Positions 1-12,965 of a stretch of 64,000 nt of DNA are shown one piece after another. The position numbers and the translations under genes are program-made. The DNA comes from Cymbidium sinense. Taxonomy: Eukaryota > Streptophyta > Magnoliopsida > Asparagales > Orchidaceae. The notes under the pieces are model-generated. The model worked only from the letters and a program-made list of their open reading frames with translations. It did not search any database and was not told the origin of the DNA. Each line of letters begins with the position of its first letter. The first letter of the stretch is position 1. The DNA is taken from the NCBI GenBank assembly GCA_021442155.1, contig CM038218.1, forward strand, positions 63,796,474 to 63,860,473. The letters are read 5' to 3'.

Positions 1-3000
1 CCACTTTAACATAATTAACCAAACAATTATTAGCCAACATATGATATACAACCACATAGAATTTAAATCAGAAATGCACCTAAAAAATAAAGGGGATTGA
101 TGCAATTGGCTCACAATTATTGATTAATTAAGCTAAAAAATTTAATTAAGTACTTTTATAACCATCCTGCACTTGTAGTTTGATCATCATTTTCTTTGAA
201 ATCCTCTTAGGTTATTGAATACCTAAGAAGCTACCCAAGAATTAAGTGATTAAGTTCTGGAGTGATTTAGTTTTTAGTTTGATTAATTGAATTAATTAAT
301 GAGGTGATTAAGCCATTAATCAATTGGCAAACTAATTAAGTGTTTATCCAAATGAAATAAACTTCGGGGAAAAGATTGAAAAAGAAATTCTAATCTCATT
401 CCCTAAGTCCATTCACCATTTCATGATGATTAGCAAGATTAATTAATGAATTTATCACTCTTTAATTTGTTAATTAATCATTTAATTAATTAGGAAAGTG
501 ATTAGGGATGAAATAAGCAATTCCCTAATTAATCTAATAATAAATTCCAAGAAAATCATGGGAGGTAGAGGTCATCCCACTAATCAATCTTAGAAAGTTT
601 TGAATTAATTACTGAAGTAATTAAGGAGTAATTAGCCTAATAATATTTCCAATAAAACCCAAATTGAGTTAAAATCACTAATCAAAATTAATTAATTTTA
701 ATTTTTTTTATTCTTCTATGAATTATATTTTTTTGATTTTTCTACAATTAGTTATGAATTTTTTAAAGTTTTCTTATTAATTAATTAGAAACTAATTAAA
801 CCCCTAATCGTCGCCATGTGGTGACATGGTTTCCATTGTGATGGGATAGGTTATTTAAGTTATCACATTCGCCTGTTGAGTCAGCTGACGGCGGATGCGC
901 TTTTCCCACAAGTCATCCGATCTAAGATCGGACGACTAGGATTAATCCCATAGTTTAGAATTAAATCAAAGAGGGATCTATCATGATTTAATCACCGTCG
1001 TTCAATCATCTGGCGGGCGGTGTGTGATCTATCTCTCACGGCGGCGAAGGCGGATGCCATCATCGATCATGTTCGATCCGAGCTATTTCACCCCGGTGAA
1101 GCACAAGCAATGTATTCAACGGTCAAGATCTCAAGGGATAACACTTTCCTTCAAAAAGGACCAAACAATTTTTCCTATGGCTATGGTTTCAATGGCATAC
1201 CTCATCGGAGGCTATCATAAGTGCTTCCAGAGGAGGAGGTAGCCGTCAGAGATGAAGCCTTGTTGAAGGTATCAAGTCTTGATTTGGAGTGGATGTTTTG
1301 GTTGACCAAGCTCCCCTTCAATGGTGATCGACCTTGATGAAAGTCCTCCTTCCCGTTGCTTGGTGACTTGGGAAACAACTTGATTGAGCTCGACGAAGTC
1401 CCTTGATGGTGCTTGTGAGGTTAATTTGGTTTTGATGGAGAATTGGATGAGTTTGGCTTTGGATTGACCTCCCCTGTTTCGACTTTGGGCAAAATCGAGA
1501 AGGTGAAATCAAGGGAGCTTGGAAATGGCTTTCGGAAGCTTAGGGATGCTTAGTTTCGATTCCTAGAGCTCAATTGAATTGAGTGCCTCTTGTTTGAGTG
1601 GGAATGAGGGGGACTATATCTCCCCCTCCATGGCTCGGATGGTGAAGAGCAATTTTGCCATTTTTGATCAATGGAGGAGATTGGTTGATCGGTTTGGGTT
1701 GTTTAGCATCCCGTGTGAGTCATTTTAGGCAGAGGAGTGGAGGAGAGTGAGTGCCCATGTGCTAGGTGAGCGCATTGGGTGATCCAAGTGCTCAATTCCC
1801 ATTAGAGGGGTTAGTTCAGCCTTGGGTTGGGTCATGGCCGACCCAAGGTCATTGGGACATGTTCTTCACCCTCCTTGGTGTCCATGTGGACCACTAGGAA
1901 GATTCTAAGTGGCCTTGAGAAAGAAATGACCAAAATCCAAGTGAATTTGGTCATATGATACCCTTTGACCTAAGGATAAAACGGTCATTTGGTCATAATT
2001 TTGATTTGGGAAGATTTGAAATGATTCAAAAATGGGTTGGGATAAATTTTAAGTGATTTGGAGTTCATTTGATTTGGATTGGTTCAATTTGACCCATTTA
2101 GGTCAAGTTGGTCAAATTGGGTTAGGTTGACCAATTGGTCAAATATGGTCAAACCATGGTTTAGGTCAAGTTCAAATGATCATTTGGAGCTTATGTGTAT
2201 CATTGGTTTGGTTCAATTTGGTTTATATTTGGTTTTGGTTCATTTAGATTCATTTAGGTCAAATGGGCCAGGTTGACCAATTTGACCTATTTGACCCAAC
2301 TGGGTTAGGTCATTGGTTGGTTTAGGATTGGTTGATCATTTGAAATGTTTTGCAGGCTATGGTTTCAATCAATTTTGGTTTGATTTGATTTCAAGTTGAT
2401 TTGACCTTTTAGGTCAAGTTGGGTTCTTAGTCAATTGAGCTAGGTTGGGTCTAGTTGGCCAATTGAAGCTTTGGTCAAGTTCATCGACCAATTTGGAATG
2501 AATTTGACCCATTGGTTGTGACCAATTTGGCTTAGATAAAGATTTGACCCATTTTGGCTTCTTAGGTCAACTTGGGTCAACTTAGTTCAAGTGGCCAATT
2601 AGGCTTGGTTTGGCTCAATTGATGACTTGGTCAAGTTCAATCATTGATTATGAATTGATTTAGATCAATGGTTTCAATCGATTTAGCATATGGTGGATTT
2701 TAGTTAGTTTGAGTTTCATTTGGGCTAAATGTTGACTTGGTTAAAGGCTAAGTTTGACTTGGTTTGACCCAATTTGAGTGATTGATCATCCTAGGATGAT
2801 TGTTGCTCATAATGTGAGACTTAGATGGGCTTAGTTCAATCCAATTCGGGTTGGATTAGAACTTGGCTCAAAAAAAGGTGCTTTGGGTCACTTTAGGTCA
2901 AGTGAGTCTAAAGTGTGATTAAAGCTTGATTCAAGTTTTATTTCACTCACATATAGACTTGTGAGTGAAATATAAATCTAATTGCAAGTGATTTGGAGTC

Positions 3001-3791
3001 AAATGAGTTTTGGTTCATTTGACAATTTCAAGTTCAAAGGATGAACATAGGTTTGATTTGGGTTAGTTTGATTTTGGTTTGATGACTGTAGTTTATGTTT
3101 ATGTTTGGGCATGTGATTGAAGAAGTGATTGTTTGAAGAGAGAATCCAAGGGTTTGGATTGATTTGAGGATGGTTTGGCTAAGTTCAAGGATTTAACTTG
3201 AAAGAGTATAAGTTGGATTTAAGTTGGATTTGGATTTAAATTTTGAATTTAGTTTTGGTTTTGAATTTAAATTTCATTTATATTTGTGAATATAAATCGA
3301 ATATAAATGAGTTATGAGAAAGTTTTGAGTTTGGAGTGATTTGGGTTTGATTTTAATAAGATGAAATCAAAGGGCTTAGGAAAGATTTTGGGATTTGAAT
3401 TCAATCATAGGTTTCAATCATTTTGATTTGGAATTGATTTATGATTTGGATTTTAGAATTGATTTATGATTTGAGAAAACCAATTGAGTTAAAATTGATT
3501 TAAAATTTGAGTTTTGGAATTGATTTATGATTTGAGAAACTTAATTAAGTTGGAAATGATTTGAGATTTGAATTTGAAGTTTGGTTTGAAAGAAGGAATC
3601 AAGGGTTCAAGCATAGGGTAGGCAAATCCTCATAATACCCCTAAGGCATAACCTATTCCCATGGCTAACTTTTCTAAGTCTCTAGGGTCACACACTAGAA
3701 GTGTCTTAAGACTAAGGAACTCTTAATGTCTAGAGGAATCCTATGTCTAAGATGGAGAAGTTGAGAGCTCACTCCAAAAGTGAGGTCAACA
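1..3791 (-). mobile_element. Giant LTR of Tat/Ogre-like family, copy A (partial)
   Basis: This is the right-hand part of a long LTR that begins outside the window. Its first bases match 40313 onward (copy C) and 35090 onward (copy B), and it ends in GAGGTCAACA, the same end as copies B (38733) and C (44335). Read on the minus strand the LTR starts TGTTGACCTC. It has no coding potential. Its parts in order are AT-rich sequence, a GC-richer island around 810-1080, a TTGACC-rich block (about 2080-2800) and a tract of TTTGAATTT-like repeats (about 3180-3600). It abuts RTE LINE coding sequence at 3792, so it probably inserted into that LINE; the left target duplication is outside the window. Confidence 0.8.
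2088..2297. repeat. Dense TTGACC/GGTCAA block in LTR A
   Basis: About 210 bases hold eleven copies of the hexamer TTGACC or its complement GGTCAA, in both directions, and the block continues more loosely to about 2780. Homologous blocks lie at about 37040-37650, 42450-43120, 53280-54080 and, inverted, 56200-57000. TTGAC[C/T] is the W-box core bound by WRKY factors; a regulatory role here is inference. Confidence 0.7.
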
Positions 3792-4254
3792 CCAACCAAA
3801 GAGATAGGAAAAGTAAAGATCTAGTTCAAGTGAGGTGTATTAAAGATGAAAATCATAATGTACTTTTCTTAGAAAAGAATATTGAAAATAGGTGGATGAA
3901 AAATTTTGATAACTTTTCCAATGAATTATCTAAAAATACGATTGATTTTAGCAACCTTAATATCCTAAACAAAAATAGAGAATTTTATTTTTATCGTCAT
4001 ATTAGTAAATCTGAAGTTAGAGAAGATTTAAAGAAAATGAAATGTGGAATAACATTAAGACCTGATGATATTCCAATAGAGGTGTGGAAATGTTTAGGAG
4101 ATCAAGAAACTTCTTGGCTTATAAATATTTTTAATGTTATTTTAAAGATTAAAAAGATGTGAGATGAGTGGAGAAAGACTTTGTTGGTTCCTATATTTAA
4201 AAATAAAGGTGATGCACAAGAGTGTGCAAATTAGAGGAATTATGTTAATGTCTC
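3792..4254 (+). pseudogene. RTE-type LINE reverse transcriptase, N-terminal part (interrupted)
   Basis: The open frame through 4162 encodes a typical plant RTE LINE segment: VRCIKDEN, an IENRWMKNFDNFSNE-like linker, and PDDIPIEVWKCLGD at the start of the RT domain, followed by WRKTLLVPIFKNKGDAQ. In-frame stops follow at 4159-4161 and near 4231. The apparent start codon at 3743 lies in the flanking LTR A, so it is not the LINE's own start. The frame breaks off at 4249 where an LTR element inserted and resumes at 18535 with SHTFKLW, restoring the expected RTE order. The LINE is dead and old. Confidence 0.85.
4250..4254. repeat. Target site duplication GTCTC (left)
   Basis: GTCTC at 4250-4254 directly precedes the LTR start TGTGGG, and the same five bases at 18530-18534 directly follow the other LTR's end TTAACA. 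One copy is needed to rebuild the LINE reading frame, which confirms both element boundaries. Confidence 0.93.
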
Positions 4255-7200
4255 TGTGGGCTCCAAAAATTTCCACCGACCTCTCGACAAATGAAGAGAG
4301 TGTGATTTAAGAGGCGGTGTAATTTTCAGAAGGCAAATGGAATAGTAGATAAGACACTACCTAAAGATTTCATCCTCATTTGGTGAGAACTTTAGATCTG
4401 GTTTGAGGTTTCCTATAGGCACAAGCCCTTATAGTTAATTACCCCTGTCAATGCTGAGAGATAACTTTTGATTAAGGCTAGTCGTTAGATCACTAAATGC
4501 ATAGCGTATAGTAGTAGCATGTGGAGTTTTAAAATTTAGATTTATTAAATTCATCATCATTAGCTTAAAGTGAATGATTGGGGGAATGATAACATGCCCC
4601 ATTTAGATCCTATGGTTTTTCGTCATCATTGGTCTTCATTTAGTCGGAGATAGTCGATTAACCTAATCAAGTATCCTTTAGAACACATATGTTAGGTCAT
4701 CCAAGAAATCCCTATAGACTTGAGGTAGTGTTTGTCTAAGAAGATAATCTTAAGTCTACCTTAGCTAACAGAGGGCTTTTTTCCCTATCAGGTGCACCTT
4801 ATAATTTACAACTCAAAGGGTAAAGCCATTGGGGAGCATACGGGCTATGGTCGTGATCATAAAATAATGGTTCCATTTGGCGGCAATCACCCGATCAGAG
4901 GACTCTAGTCGTAATTGCATCATATGAGGGCTCTTGGCCAAACCTGGTCGGACACGAGGCCACATCCCTATCAGCGTGAGATTGATTGAGAGTGAACATA
5001 GTAGAACACTTATTTTGACTTTGACTTCTTTGTGAGCAAGAGTTTTCTTAATTTGTCATCTTTAATAAATAATTACGGAAGGTGGATTGGATTTTAGCTT
5101 TAAGTTTTTAGATAGTGAATTTCATTTAAGCATTTTTAGATTAATACTTAATTTGAGTTAATTTGATTTGAGATTAGAATCACATTTTGATGGAAGTATC
5201 CCCTCCAGTTGAAAACACCATCAACACAGCCATCATCGAGGTTTATGAGTTTACTTGGCCATTTAGTTTATTGTTTTGGATCCTGTCGACTCAATTAATT
5301 TAATAATAGAGGATCAGATCTACTGTCATATGACAGAATTAGTCTCAGATGTTTCAATAAGTTGAAATTTTTATAATAATTAAATTTTTAGGTTGTGTTA
5401 ACCCGGACCTGGTCCTAAGACCAAACTGGGAAGCAACCCGCGCAGCATCCTTAGACACTAAGTTTAAGCATTCATCATAGTGTTGAGGTGCGGGTATATT
5501 TAAGAATGCTTGCATAATTTTAAGCTATTGAATTTGAGTTTTAATCCTACTTCATAGTATACGTGAGGGTTCAATTAAACTCTTAATTAACACCTTCTGT
5601 TCACTTGTACGATGTGTTGCGAATTCGATGGCATTTGAGGGCGTTGTAAATTGATCTAATATTTTATTAGATCCCTTGGATTAATATTTAATTGATTTCT
5701 TTTATTCCAAGTTGATTAGTCTTTGAATATTCAATAGACTCTCGCTTATGACAATTCTCAAATTCATCACCAACTATACTCAATTTCTCCTTGATCCAAT
5801 TCGAGTATTTAATAAGGCGAAGAATATGCTTCAAATATTTTCCAATAATTTATTGATTATGCTTATTAGTAATCATTATATCTCATGGAAACTCTCTTAT
5901 GAATTCTTTGATTTTCTTTAATTTATTTGGGTATATTTGAAGAGTAAATCTTAATTCCAAGAGGCTCTCTTATACTTTGATTTGATGTCCAATTGAGATT
6001 CTTACTTCATTTGATATCAGACCTAATTTTCTATTGCTCAATTACTTTCATTCGAATACTTTGAATATTCAAAGATAAACTCTATTCACATATAAATACA
6101 TCAACTCTAATATAGATTTATCCTTAACTCCATGAGGCTTCATATTTATTTAATAACTGGACAAGTTAGGTCCATGTCTGTGGATTTAGTATTTGACTCC
6201 CCACATTTCGATTAAATCTTATTTAGTTTTGAGGAATTTGCAAGAATACAAATCCACTTTGCCATGAAATTTACATTTGTTATTTTGCTTCAATTTAAGC
6301 CATAAAAATTGCAATTAAAGCGTGTGAGTTTAGTATTATCTATCAAACCCCATCATTGCACTTAATCATTAAACTTAAATAAGGATGGGTCCCACATCGA
6401 CTCTTTCCATTTCTATAAATAAGGCTAAGGGAGGGCCTTCCATTTCATATAGTTTACTTAAGAGGTTGGAGTGTTTTGGAGTTTTATAGAGGGGAGAAAG
6501 ATTTGATTACATTCCAAGTAAGTGTTTTATTCTTTCAAAGTTTCTTTAAGTATTCCCTATTTTCTTTGATTTAGTTTTTATCATTGTATTTACTATGCAT
6601 CTCATATTTAATTTTAAATTTAGATGATTTTAATTTCAATTTAAAGAGTAATTTTTCAAAATTTTCAACATTTCGACAGGTGTGCGACATCTAACAAGTC
6701 TTTTGGCTTTTCGTGCACCCTATTAAGCATAGAGGTGGTGTCTTCCACACCCACTTCCTTTTACTATTGGGCATTAGCGGGATCTTGAAACCTGTAAAAA
6801 GAAAAAACACATATATTTGACAACTAGATCCACAAATTACTTTCTCATTTCTATTCGATGAGAGAAAGAGGGAAAGAGAGAATGGGGCTTTGTTTAATTG
6901 GAGGAAGGGTGAGAGCTCTAAATGGACAAATTTGATGCTTGCGTGAATCGAAGCGAGAGGAAGAGCAGATTTGTAGTTAAGAAGGATCAAATGGGAAAGA
7001 GGAGAGAGTCTCAGAAAAATTGAATGAGAACTCACGTGTGAGAATGAAATCTCATGAAAAGGCCGAGAGAGGAGAAGAAAGCAGTAATCAAAGGGAATGC
7101 CTTATTCATTATCTTGGGATGATGAGATGAGGATCAAAGAAAGAGGAGAGGGTTTTAGTTTCGATTGAGGAGAAGAAGAACCGAGTGAAGAGGGAAGAGC

Positions 7201-8314
7201 CAATGAAGAGAGTGAGGGAGGGTTTTCAATTTTTAGGGAGGAAGAAGGCTTGGAGGGAACAGTTGCCATTTTTGAGCAGTTGTTGTCGTTCGATCAAGAG
7301 GAGCTGAATGCAAACGGAAAGAGAGAGGTGAGATCATGCGAGTAGGGCTTGGGTCAAACGGGCTGTGCAAATGGGGAAGAGGTCAGGTTAGGGAAGAGGT
7401 CGGTTAAGGCTATTAGATATAAATAGTTTTTTTCTTTTTAAATCAATTTTCTAAATATGTAATCCACCTTAATATGAATTTTACACCGACCTCAATATAG
7501 GGTTAATATATATGTTGATTCAAGATTATCATTTCAATGCAACGAGTCCATTTCACGATCGAAGGTTGTTTGGTTCAAATCAGCGTCAAATTGGATCAAT
7601 TTTTGGCTCAAAATGTGCATTATTGCTTTCGATTGCTCAACATTCACATAGACTTATCCGAATCGATAGCATATAATTTAATTTGATAGATTTTGATATT
7701 TCGAAGCTAACTGCATAATTAATTTCATGAACGGATGACGTTTGGATTAAGTTGGTACCTCTTGAGCTCGATATGCGTGTCGACATGTTGACATCTTGAT
7801 CGTTCGATAGGTTGATCATTAGATTTTTCAATATTTATATTCTGATCAATTTTGACATTTTAAAAGCAATGGAGAAGTCCGTTTGTCGATCGAAGATCGT
7901 TTGGATGGGTTTTAGCGACGTCCAGTGTACTTCGGCCTCGATTTAAGTATTGTGACTTCAGATCATTCGACACTCACATCTTAGTCTGAATTAAGTGTGG
8001 ATTGTCTCATTGGGTAGGTTTCGATATTTCAAAACTAACAAGTAATCAATTTTATGAACGGAGTTCATCCGACATCATCGATCCCAACTTTGATATATGC
8101 TTTAGCATATCGATAGCATGATGGTTGATCATTAAATTGTATAATAGTTATTTTCTGACCAATTTCAATGTGTTGAACGTGATGACAAAGTTCATTCGTC
8201 GATCGAAGGTCATATGGACTAATTTCGATGAGCTCTGATTTGTACTCTAAATCATCCGAAGTCGATCGAATTCACCTTATAAGCTTTCATGTGCTATACA
8301 TATGAAGGTCAATA
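4255..8314 (-). repeat. LTR 1 of element 1 (3' LTR)
   Basis: It begins TGTGGGCTCC and aligns over its full length with 14573-18529. Its right end reads GGTCAATA where LTR2 has GGTTAACA, so the terminal CA is mutated. The part near 4420-4500 (CAAGCCCTTATAGTTAATTA) resembles the corresponding end of the giant LTR family (31868 and 47243), so the two families are relatives. No obvious purine tract adjoins 8315 on the minus strand. Confidence 0.88.
6413..6422 (+). promoter_or_regulatory. TATA box on the plus strand of LTR 1 (antisense to element)
   Basis: CTATAAATAA sits in TTTCTATAAATAAGG, a textbook plant TATA context, and is conserved in LTR2 at 16614-16623. It points along the plus strand, opposite to the element's gag-pol, and toward the antisense open region at 8555-11470. 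About 100 bases downstream, AAGTAAGT at 6516-6523 resembles a 5' splice site and TTTCGACAG at 6671-6679 a 3' splice site. Promoter activity is inferred from sequence only. Confidence 0.45.
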
Positions 8315-8554
8315 AATGCCCCAAAGGTGATTGGTGCGTAGCGAGTCATATTTGTTGAAAATTGATTGACCTTATTCATTTTCTTCTCACTTTTTTTGTT
8401 CCCCTTCTTTTTACTACTTCTTAGTATAGTTCTTTTTTCATATACTTTGTTATGTTGTCACTTGGATTCTTATGTGTTGTTTCTCTAATCACTTGATAGA
8501 GAATGTTTTAGAAGACTTGATGACTTGTCATCAGCCTAACGAGGGGGGTGGTAT

Positions 8555-11470
8555 TTGATGATAGACACAACTTGTGGAATCGATATCGGGGATATGATTA
8601 AACAACACGATATGTTGGGAGGATGTGATTTTACCGTGTTTCTTTGCATGCTTCTCCATGCTTCAGACTTGAGACCTATTGCTATCCCGGTGACCATTAA
8701 GCTAAAATGTGGGGACTACAATCCTGATAGTGATTCGATATTATGATATTTTACTACCGCTTACGCATTGAGCGGGCAGATAGTTTAGACAGCCATCGTT
8801 AGTTCTGGTCGACCCTCATACTTGCTTTGAGATTCATCTGTTGGCAAGATTCCTAGTCTTCCACATGGATACGTCACATGGGCTAGATACATTTGTAGGC
8901 TCATAGAGGCACTTTACGGACATCTGGCATTTATGAGGCAGTATATGTGTCTTTATTTGATTTTGAAGGTATCTTCTTGGGCTCTGGAGTAGCGAGTTCG
9001 GGATGCTAGTAACACTTGTTGGATTGGCCCGAAGGAGTTGATAGTTATACTTTGGGACTTAGGTTCGAGCCTTAGTGTTTGGTTCTACGAGGTGTGTTCC
9101 TAATGAGGAGTTATTTTGCAGTCATCCTTCAATTGCTAGTGATTGACAGGGCAGATTAGCCATGCCATCTATTTATATTGATCTTCAATCATTATCACTT
9201 AGCTTTGGGCATTAGGACTCTTGATCATGGGATACATTGCCGTGCATGGATTGAGCTTCTTACATTATGCTTTATCACGAGGAGGCGTAGCACATGATCC
9301 TTTTGATTGGGTGTGTCGATGGTAGTTACTTATCGAGGAGAGTACTTTATTACTAGGGAGACTTCCTACGATTGGAGAGGATTTGTTCATACAGATTTAT
9401 AGTGACATGGCTCTATATTTTTGTGTTTCCCATTATAGAGGGATCAGTTCATCTAGGTTCTTTGTTAGCAGGCAACATGATTTCTCAAGGTGAGCAGATT
9501 CTCTAGCCCTAGTAGTGTTAGCAAGGATTTATAGAATATTGAGGGTTCTGAGGCTGGTTCTCTAGAGTTACGAGATGTGACTCTATCTTGGCAGTACTTG
9601 TACACTTGGGTTCACCTCCACATACATGGTGTCTTTGCTTATTTCGAGTATACATCATTCTTTTGAGGGTGAGGATATCCTACAGTCTTGCAATTATAAC
9701 GAGCATCATCTACTTTGGAGATAGAGTGAATTCGAATGTTCTTCTTTGCTCCTCATTTAGTCAGAGATCAATTTTTTTAGTTTACCAGTCAGACATATTT
9801 GGTTTACCATCTAACTTGATAGATGCTAATCTTATTGACAGTCTTGTTGAGAATGGCGGCTTCATGGTGGTGGACATTTTGGAGTACTTTTTATCGTCCG
9901 GATGATTATGTTATCGATTTGGACAGTCAGTTATTATAGAGGGCTATTAGACAACAGTTTGGTTTCTTCCAGTTGACTTCTCATGATGGTAGGCCATTCA
10001 TCCTCGGTGTAGTGGATGTTAGGAAGATCAAGATGATTCCCCTTGAGACACGTTACATTACTACTTCAGTTGTTTGGCTACATTCTTGAGGCTTGTGCGG
10101 TGCTCACTTTGGATAGCTCCTCCATAATCACCAGGGGTTAGTTATACCTACCTCACGGTATCCTTTGGTCCTTTCCTGTGGTGCCGGGATATATGGCCTT
10201 GAGAGTGAGGTTTTTTGGGAGTTCGAAGTCGAGGCCTGACATTGTCCACCGCAGACACATCTTAGAGGTATAATTACTATTTTCTCCTTTTAATACTTCT
10301 CATCTTCTTTGTTGTATCATTAAAGTATATTCAATGTATCGATATTTTAATTTGATTCGTGACATATGCGACTTGATGGATTAGACACCAGTAGGTTAGA
10401 GCTGATTCCATTCTCGGTTACGAGGCTCCTTCACCATTAGTAACGTACAGAGTCTTTTGGTTAATTGTTCCATGAGTCCGCCTCCATAACAATTTGTGAC
10501 TTATGATGAGGTGCCATAGGTGTTAGGTAGCACTAAATATACTATTGAAGACCCTGGAGTTGGGCCGTCGAGCGTGCCTTCCTTTGATACTGCAGCCTCA
10601 TATTTTGCTACTCCTTATGTGGAGCACACTATTCCCGAGTCTCACTCTTCCCATTGTCTTGGGAGATTCTAGGTGAGAGATCTTGTGCCTCATGGAGCTT
10701 CTATTGAGTCAACGAATAGCCCTAGATCTTATCATATAGTGAGGGTCCTCAAGGATTACATTAATTACGATACACCGGTTCAGCCAAATTCATCATGTTC
10801 TGATACTTTACTTCCTTCCTTTGTTCTTTAGTTGCACTTCTTTACATTTACTATTTTATCTCATGCTAATTATTTTCATTCATTTCTTGGAGTGCCTGAT
10901 GTAGATTATGAGTCCGAGATCTACCATCGATATTCATATGCATCCACCGAGGCATGCGGGATTACGACTTGGTATTTTTGAGGGATGTGGTTTCTAGGCA
11001 TACTCTAGACTCACTAGAGTCACTAAATAGCTTCATATCATATGTGAATACCATTCTAGATCTTCTAGCTCACACTGGCTTGGAGGAGTAGGCTCTTAGG
11101 TACTTGGAGACTCTCTATAGAGACGTAGAGTTTTTGATCCACCAAATGAGATCACTCAGTATTGTCCGATCTAGCACTTAACTAGCAGAGCTTGAGCAGG
11201 AGGCTTAGAGGCATATGATGAGTTTGAGGAGAGTCGAGGCTCTATGACACTCGAGATCGATAGATCTTTTCAATTAAACAGGACGCCAGATCAGTCGGTG
11301 GCGGATAGGGAGCTCGCTACATAGTAGAAGTAGCAGATTACGAATCGTCACCGTGCCATGGTGGATATTAAGGCTTCTTTGACTAGGGCTACAAAGGCTT
11401 TATAATTGGCTGAGAGTGAACATCAGTCTTTAGCAGTTTTTTAGCGCAGCTTTAGGAGCTACAGTATAGA
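8555..11470 (+). pseudogene. Decayed antisense ORF (aORF) of Tat element
   Basis: I do not recognise this protein with certainty. The region is less AT-rich than the LTRs and keeps several open segments on the plus strand: 8555-8746 (63 codons), 9588-9905 (105 codons), and a broken frame near 9905-10080 reading DLDSQ, then RAIRQQFGFFQLTSHDGRPF. Another segment near 10540-10660 reads PSFDTAASYFATPYVEHT. Stops and frameshifts are frequent. The placement, between integrase and the 3' LTR on the strand opposite gag-pol, matches the antisense ORFs known from plant Tat elements, some of which resemble the plant mobile domain; the RAIRQQFG stretch is only weakly like that domain. It could instead be captured host sequence. 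Confidence 0.4.
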
Positions 11471-11820
11471 CTCCCATAATGTACTTTTTTCATTTTTTAT
11501 TTCTCTTTTCATCAATTATGTATTATATTGTTGTATTAGTGGGCATTAGCATTCCTATGTTACTTTTGTGCTTTTTGCTTTGGCGAGCTTGATGAGAAAA
11601 TCAGCTTTGATATGCGCTTTGAGCTTGATTAGATCATTTAAAATATATTGAAATATCAACGAGCAATATATAGATTGATTTGAGGCGTCAATTAGAGTTT
11701 CCTCAGATTGTCTTGATCCATTGATCAAGTAGAAAGATCTCCTAGATTATGATTGCTTGTAGTCACTAAGCTAGATCTGGTTTGAGATTGAATAGCTATC
11801 ATCATTGAAATGACGAGCAC
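11471..11820. other. Internal spacer of element 1
   Basis: AT-rich spacer with no frame longer than a few dozen codons and no recognisable motif. Confidence 0.4.
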
Positions 11821-12110
11821 GGGCTCTTTAACTGCATCCTTTTCTTACGACTTATTGAGTGAGGAGATTGTTACTAACTCGACCACATTTGGGTTTTTTG
11901 AATTCGACCTTTAGAACCTGCTCAAGTATTCGACTTAAGATGTCATGGGTTGGTGATTTGGTCATCAGACTAACGAACGAGGGCTCTTTCACTGCGGCCT
12001 TTTCTTACGGCTTGTTGAGTGAGGAGAGCGTCAACAACTCAGTCATTTGTGGGCTTGTTGAGTTCGACCTTCAGAACCCATCTGTATTATAGACTTTAGG
12101 ATGTAGAGGT
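11821..12110. repeat. Two-copy direct repeat, ~160-bp period
   Basis: GGGCTCTTT(A/C)ACTGC at 11821 recurs at 11981. Both copies continue with a shared TTTTCTTACG, TTGAGTGAGGAG and GAATTCGACCTT/GAGTTCGACCTT pattern. The open frame at 11859-12092 spans both copies and is probably incidental. Confidence 0.75.
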
Positions 12111-12289
12111 TGATGCTTTTCCAACTCAGTTGATTGAAGCTTTCAAAATTGGGAGTTCTTCTAACTTGATCTTAATTTGAAGTTGGGAGATAAACTTTTG
12201 ATATTTATAGTCTTTTTTCATGCATAGAAATAGATTCTTTTTGCTTTTGCAAGAACCTACAACTTAACAATAACAATTATGGATATATT

Positions 12290-12965
12290 CAGGGATTTCA
12301 GCATAAAGCTCGATGTCAACCTGAATCAGAATATTTTCGAGGATCTCATTTTATATCATGATTTTAACTTGACTAAATATATAAAAATGCCCCCTGTCTT
12401 GTAGGAAAAATTCTAAAGCACTTTGAAAAAGCTCTAGAATAATTTAAGAAAATATATCAATGTATGAGTTGATACATTTGATCTTAAGAGGGTTTTAACA
12501 TGTAACATTGATTTTATTTATGTATAGAAATCTAAAATGCCCCCTATGTAATAGAGAATTTTCATGAAATTTTTTTATCTTGAGTATGTATATTTATTTA
12601 GAGATCTCGACATGATATGCTGAATCGAATATATTCTAGGATCTCGTCTTATAGCACGATTTTAACTTGGCTAAATATATAAAAATACCCCTGTCTTACA
12701 AGAGAAATTCTAAAGCAATTTGAAAAAACTCTAAATAATTTAAGAAAAATATATCAATGTAGTTGATACATTTGATCTTAAGAGGGTTTTAACATGTAAC
12801 ATTGATTTCATCTATGTATAAAATCTAAAATGCCCCTCTAATGGGAAATTTTCACGGAAAAGTTTTATCATCTTGAGTAAGTATATTTATTTAGGGATCT
12901 CGGCATGAAGCACGATGTTGACCTAAATAAATATACTAAAAAATTTACCACTATCTTGCAGGGGG
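12290..12965. repeat. Tandem repeat, ~301-bp period, two full copies and a partial third
   Basis: GATTTTAACTTG(A/G)CTAAATA recurs near 12359 and 12659, each followed by AAAAAT(G/A)CCCCCTGTCTT-like sequence, TTGATACATTTGATCTTAAG and AACATGTAACATTGATTT. A partial third copy starts near 12895 (GGGATCTCGGCATGAAGCAC) and ends in CTATCTTGCAGGG. It lies just past the 3' end of the integrase remnant in element orientation. Confidence 0.75.

Noticed and set aside
1020..1242. Overlapping frames of 66 and 72 codons in a GC-richer patch
   Set aside because: They lie in the GC island of LTR A, and the other LTR copies are frameshifted or stopped at the same place.
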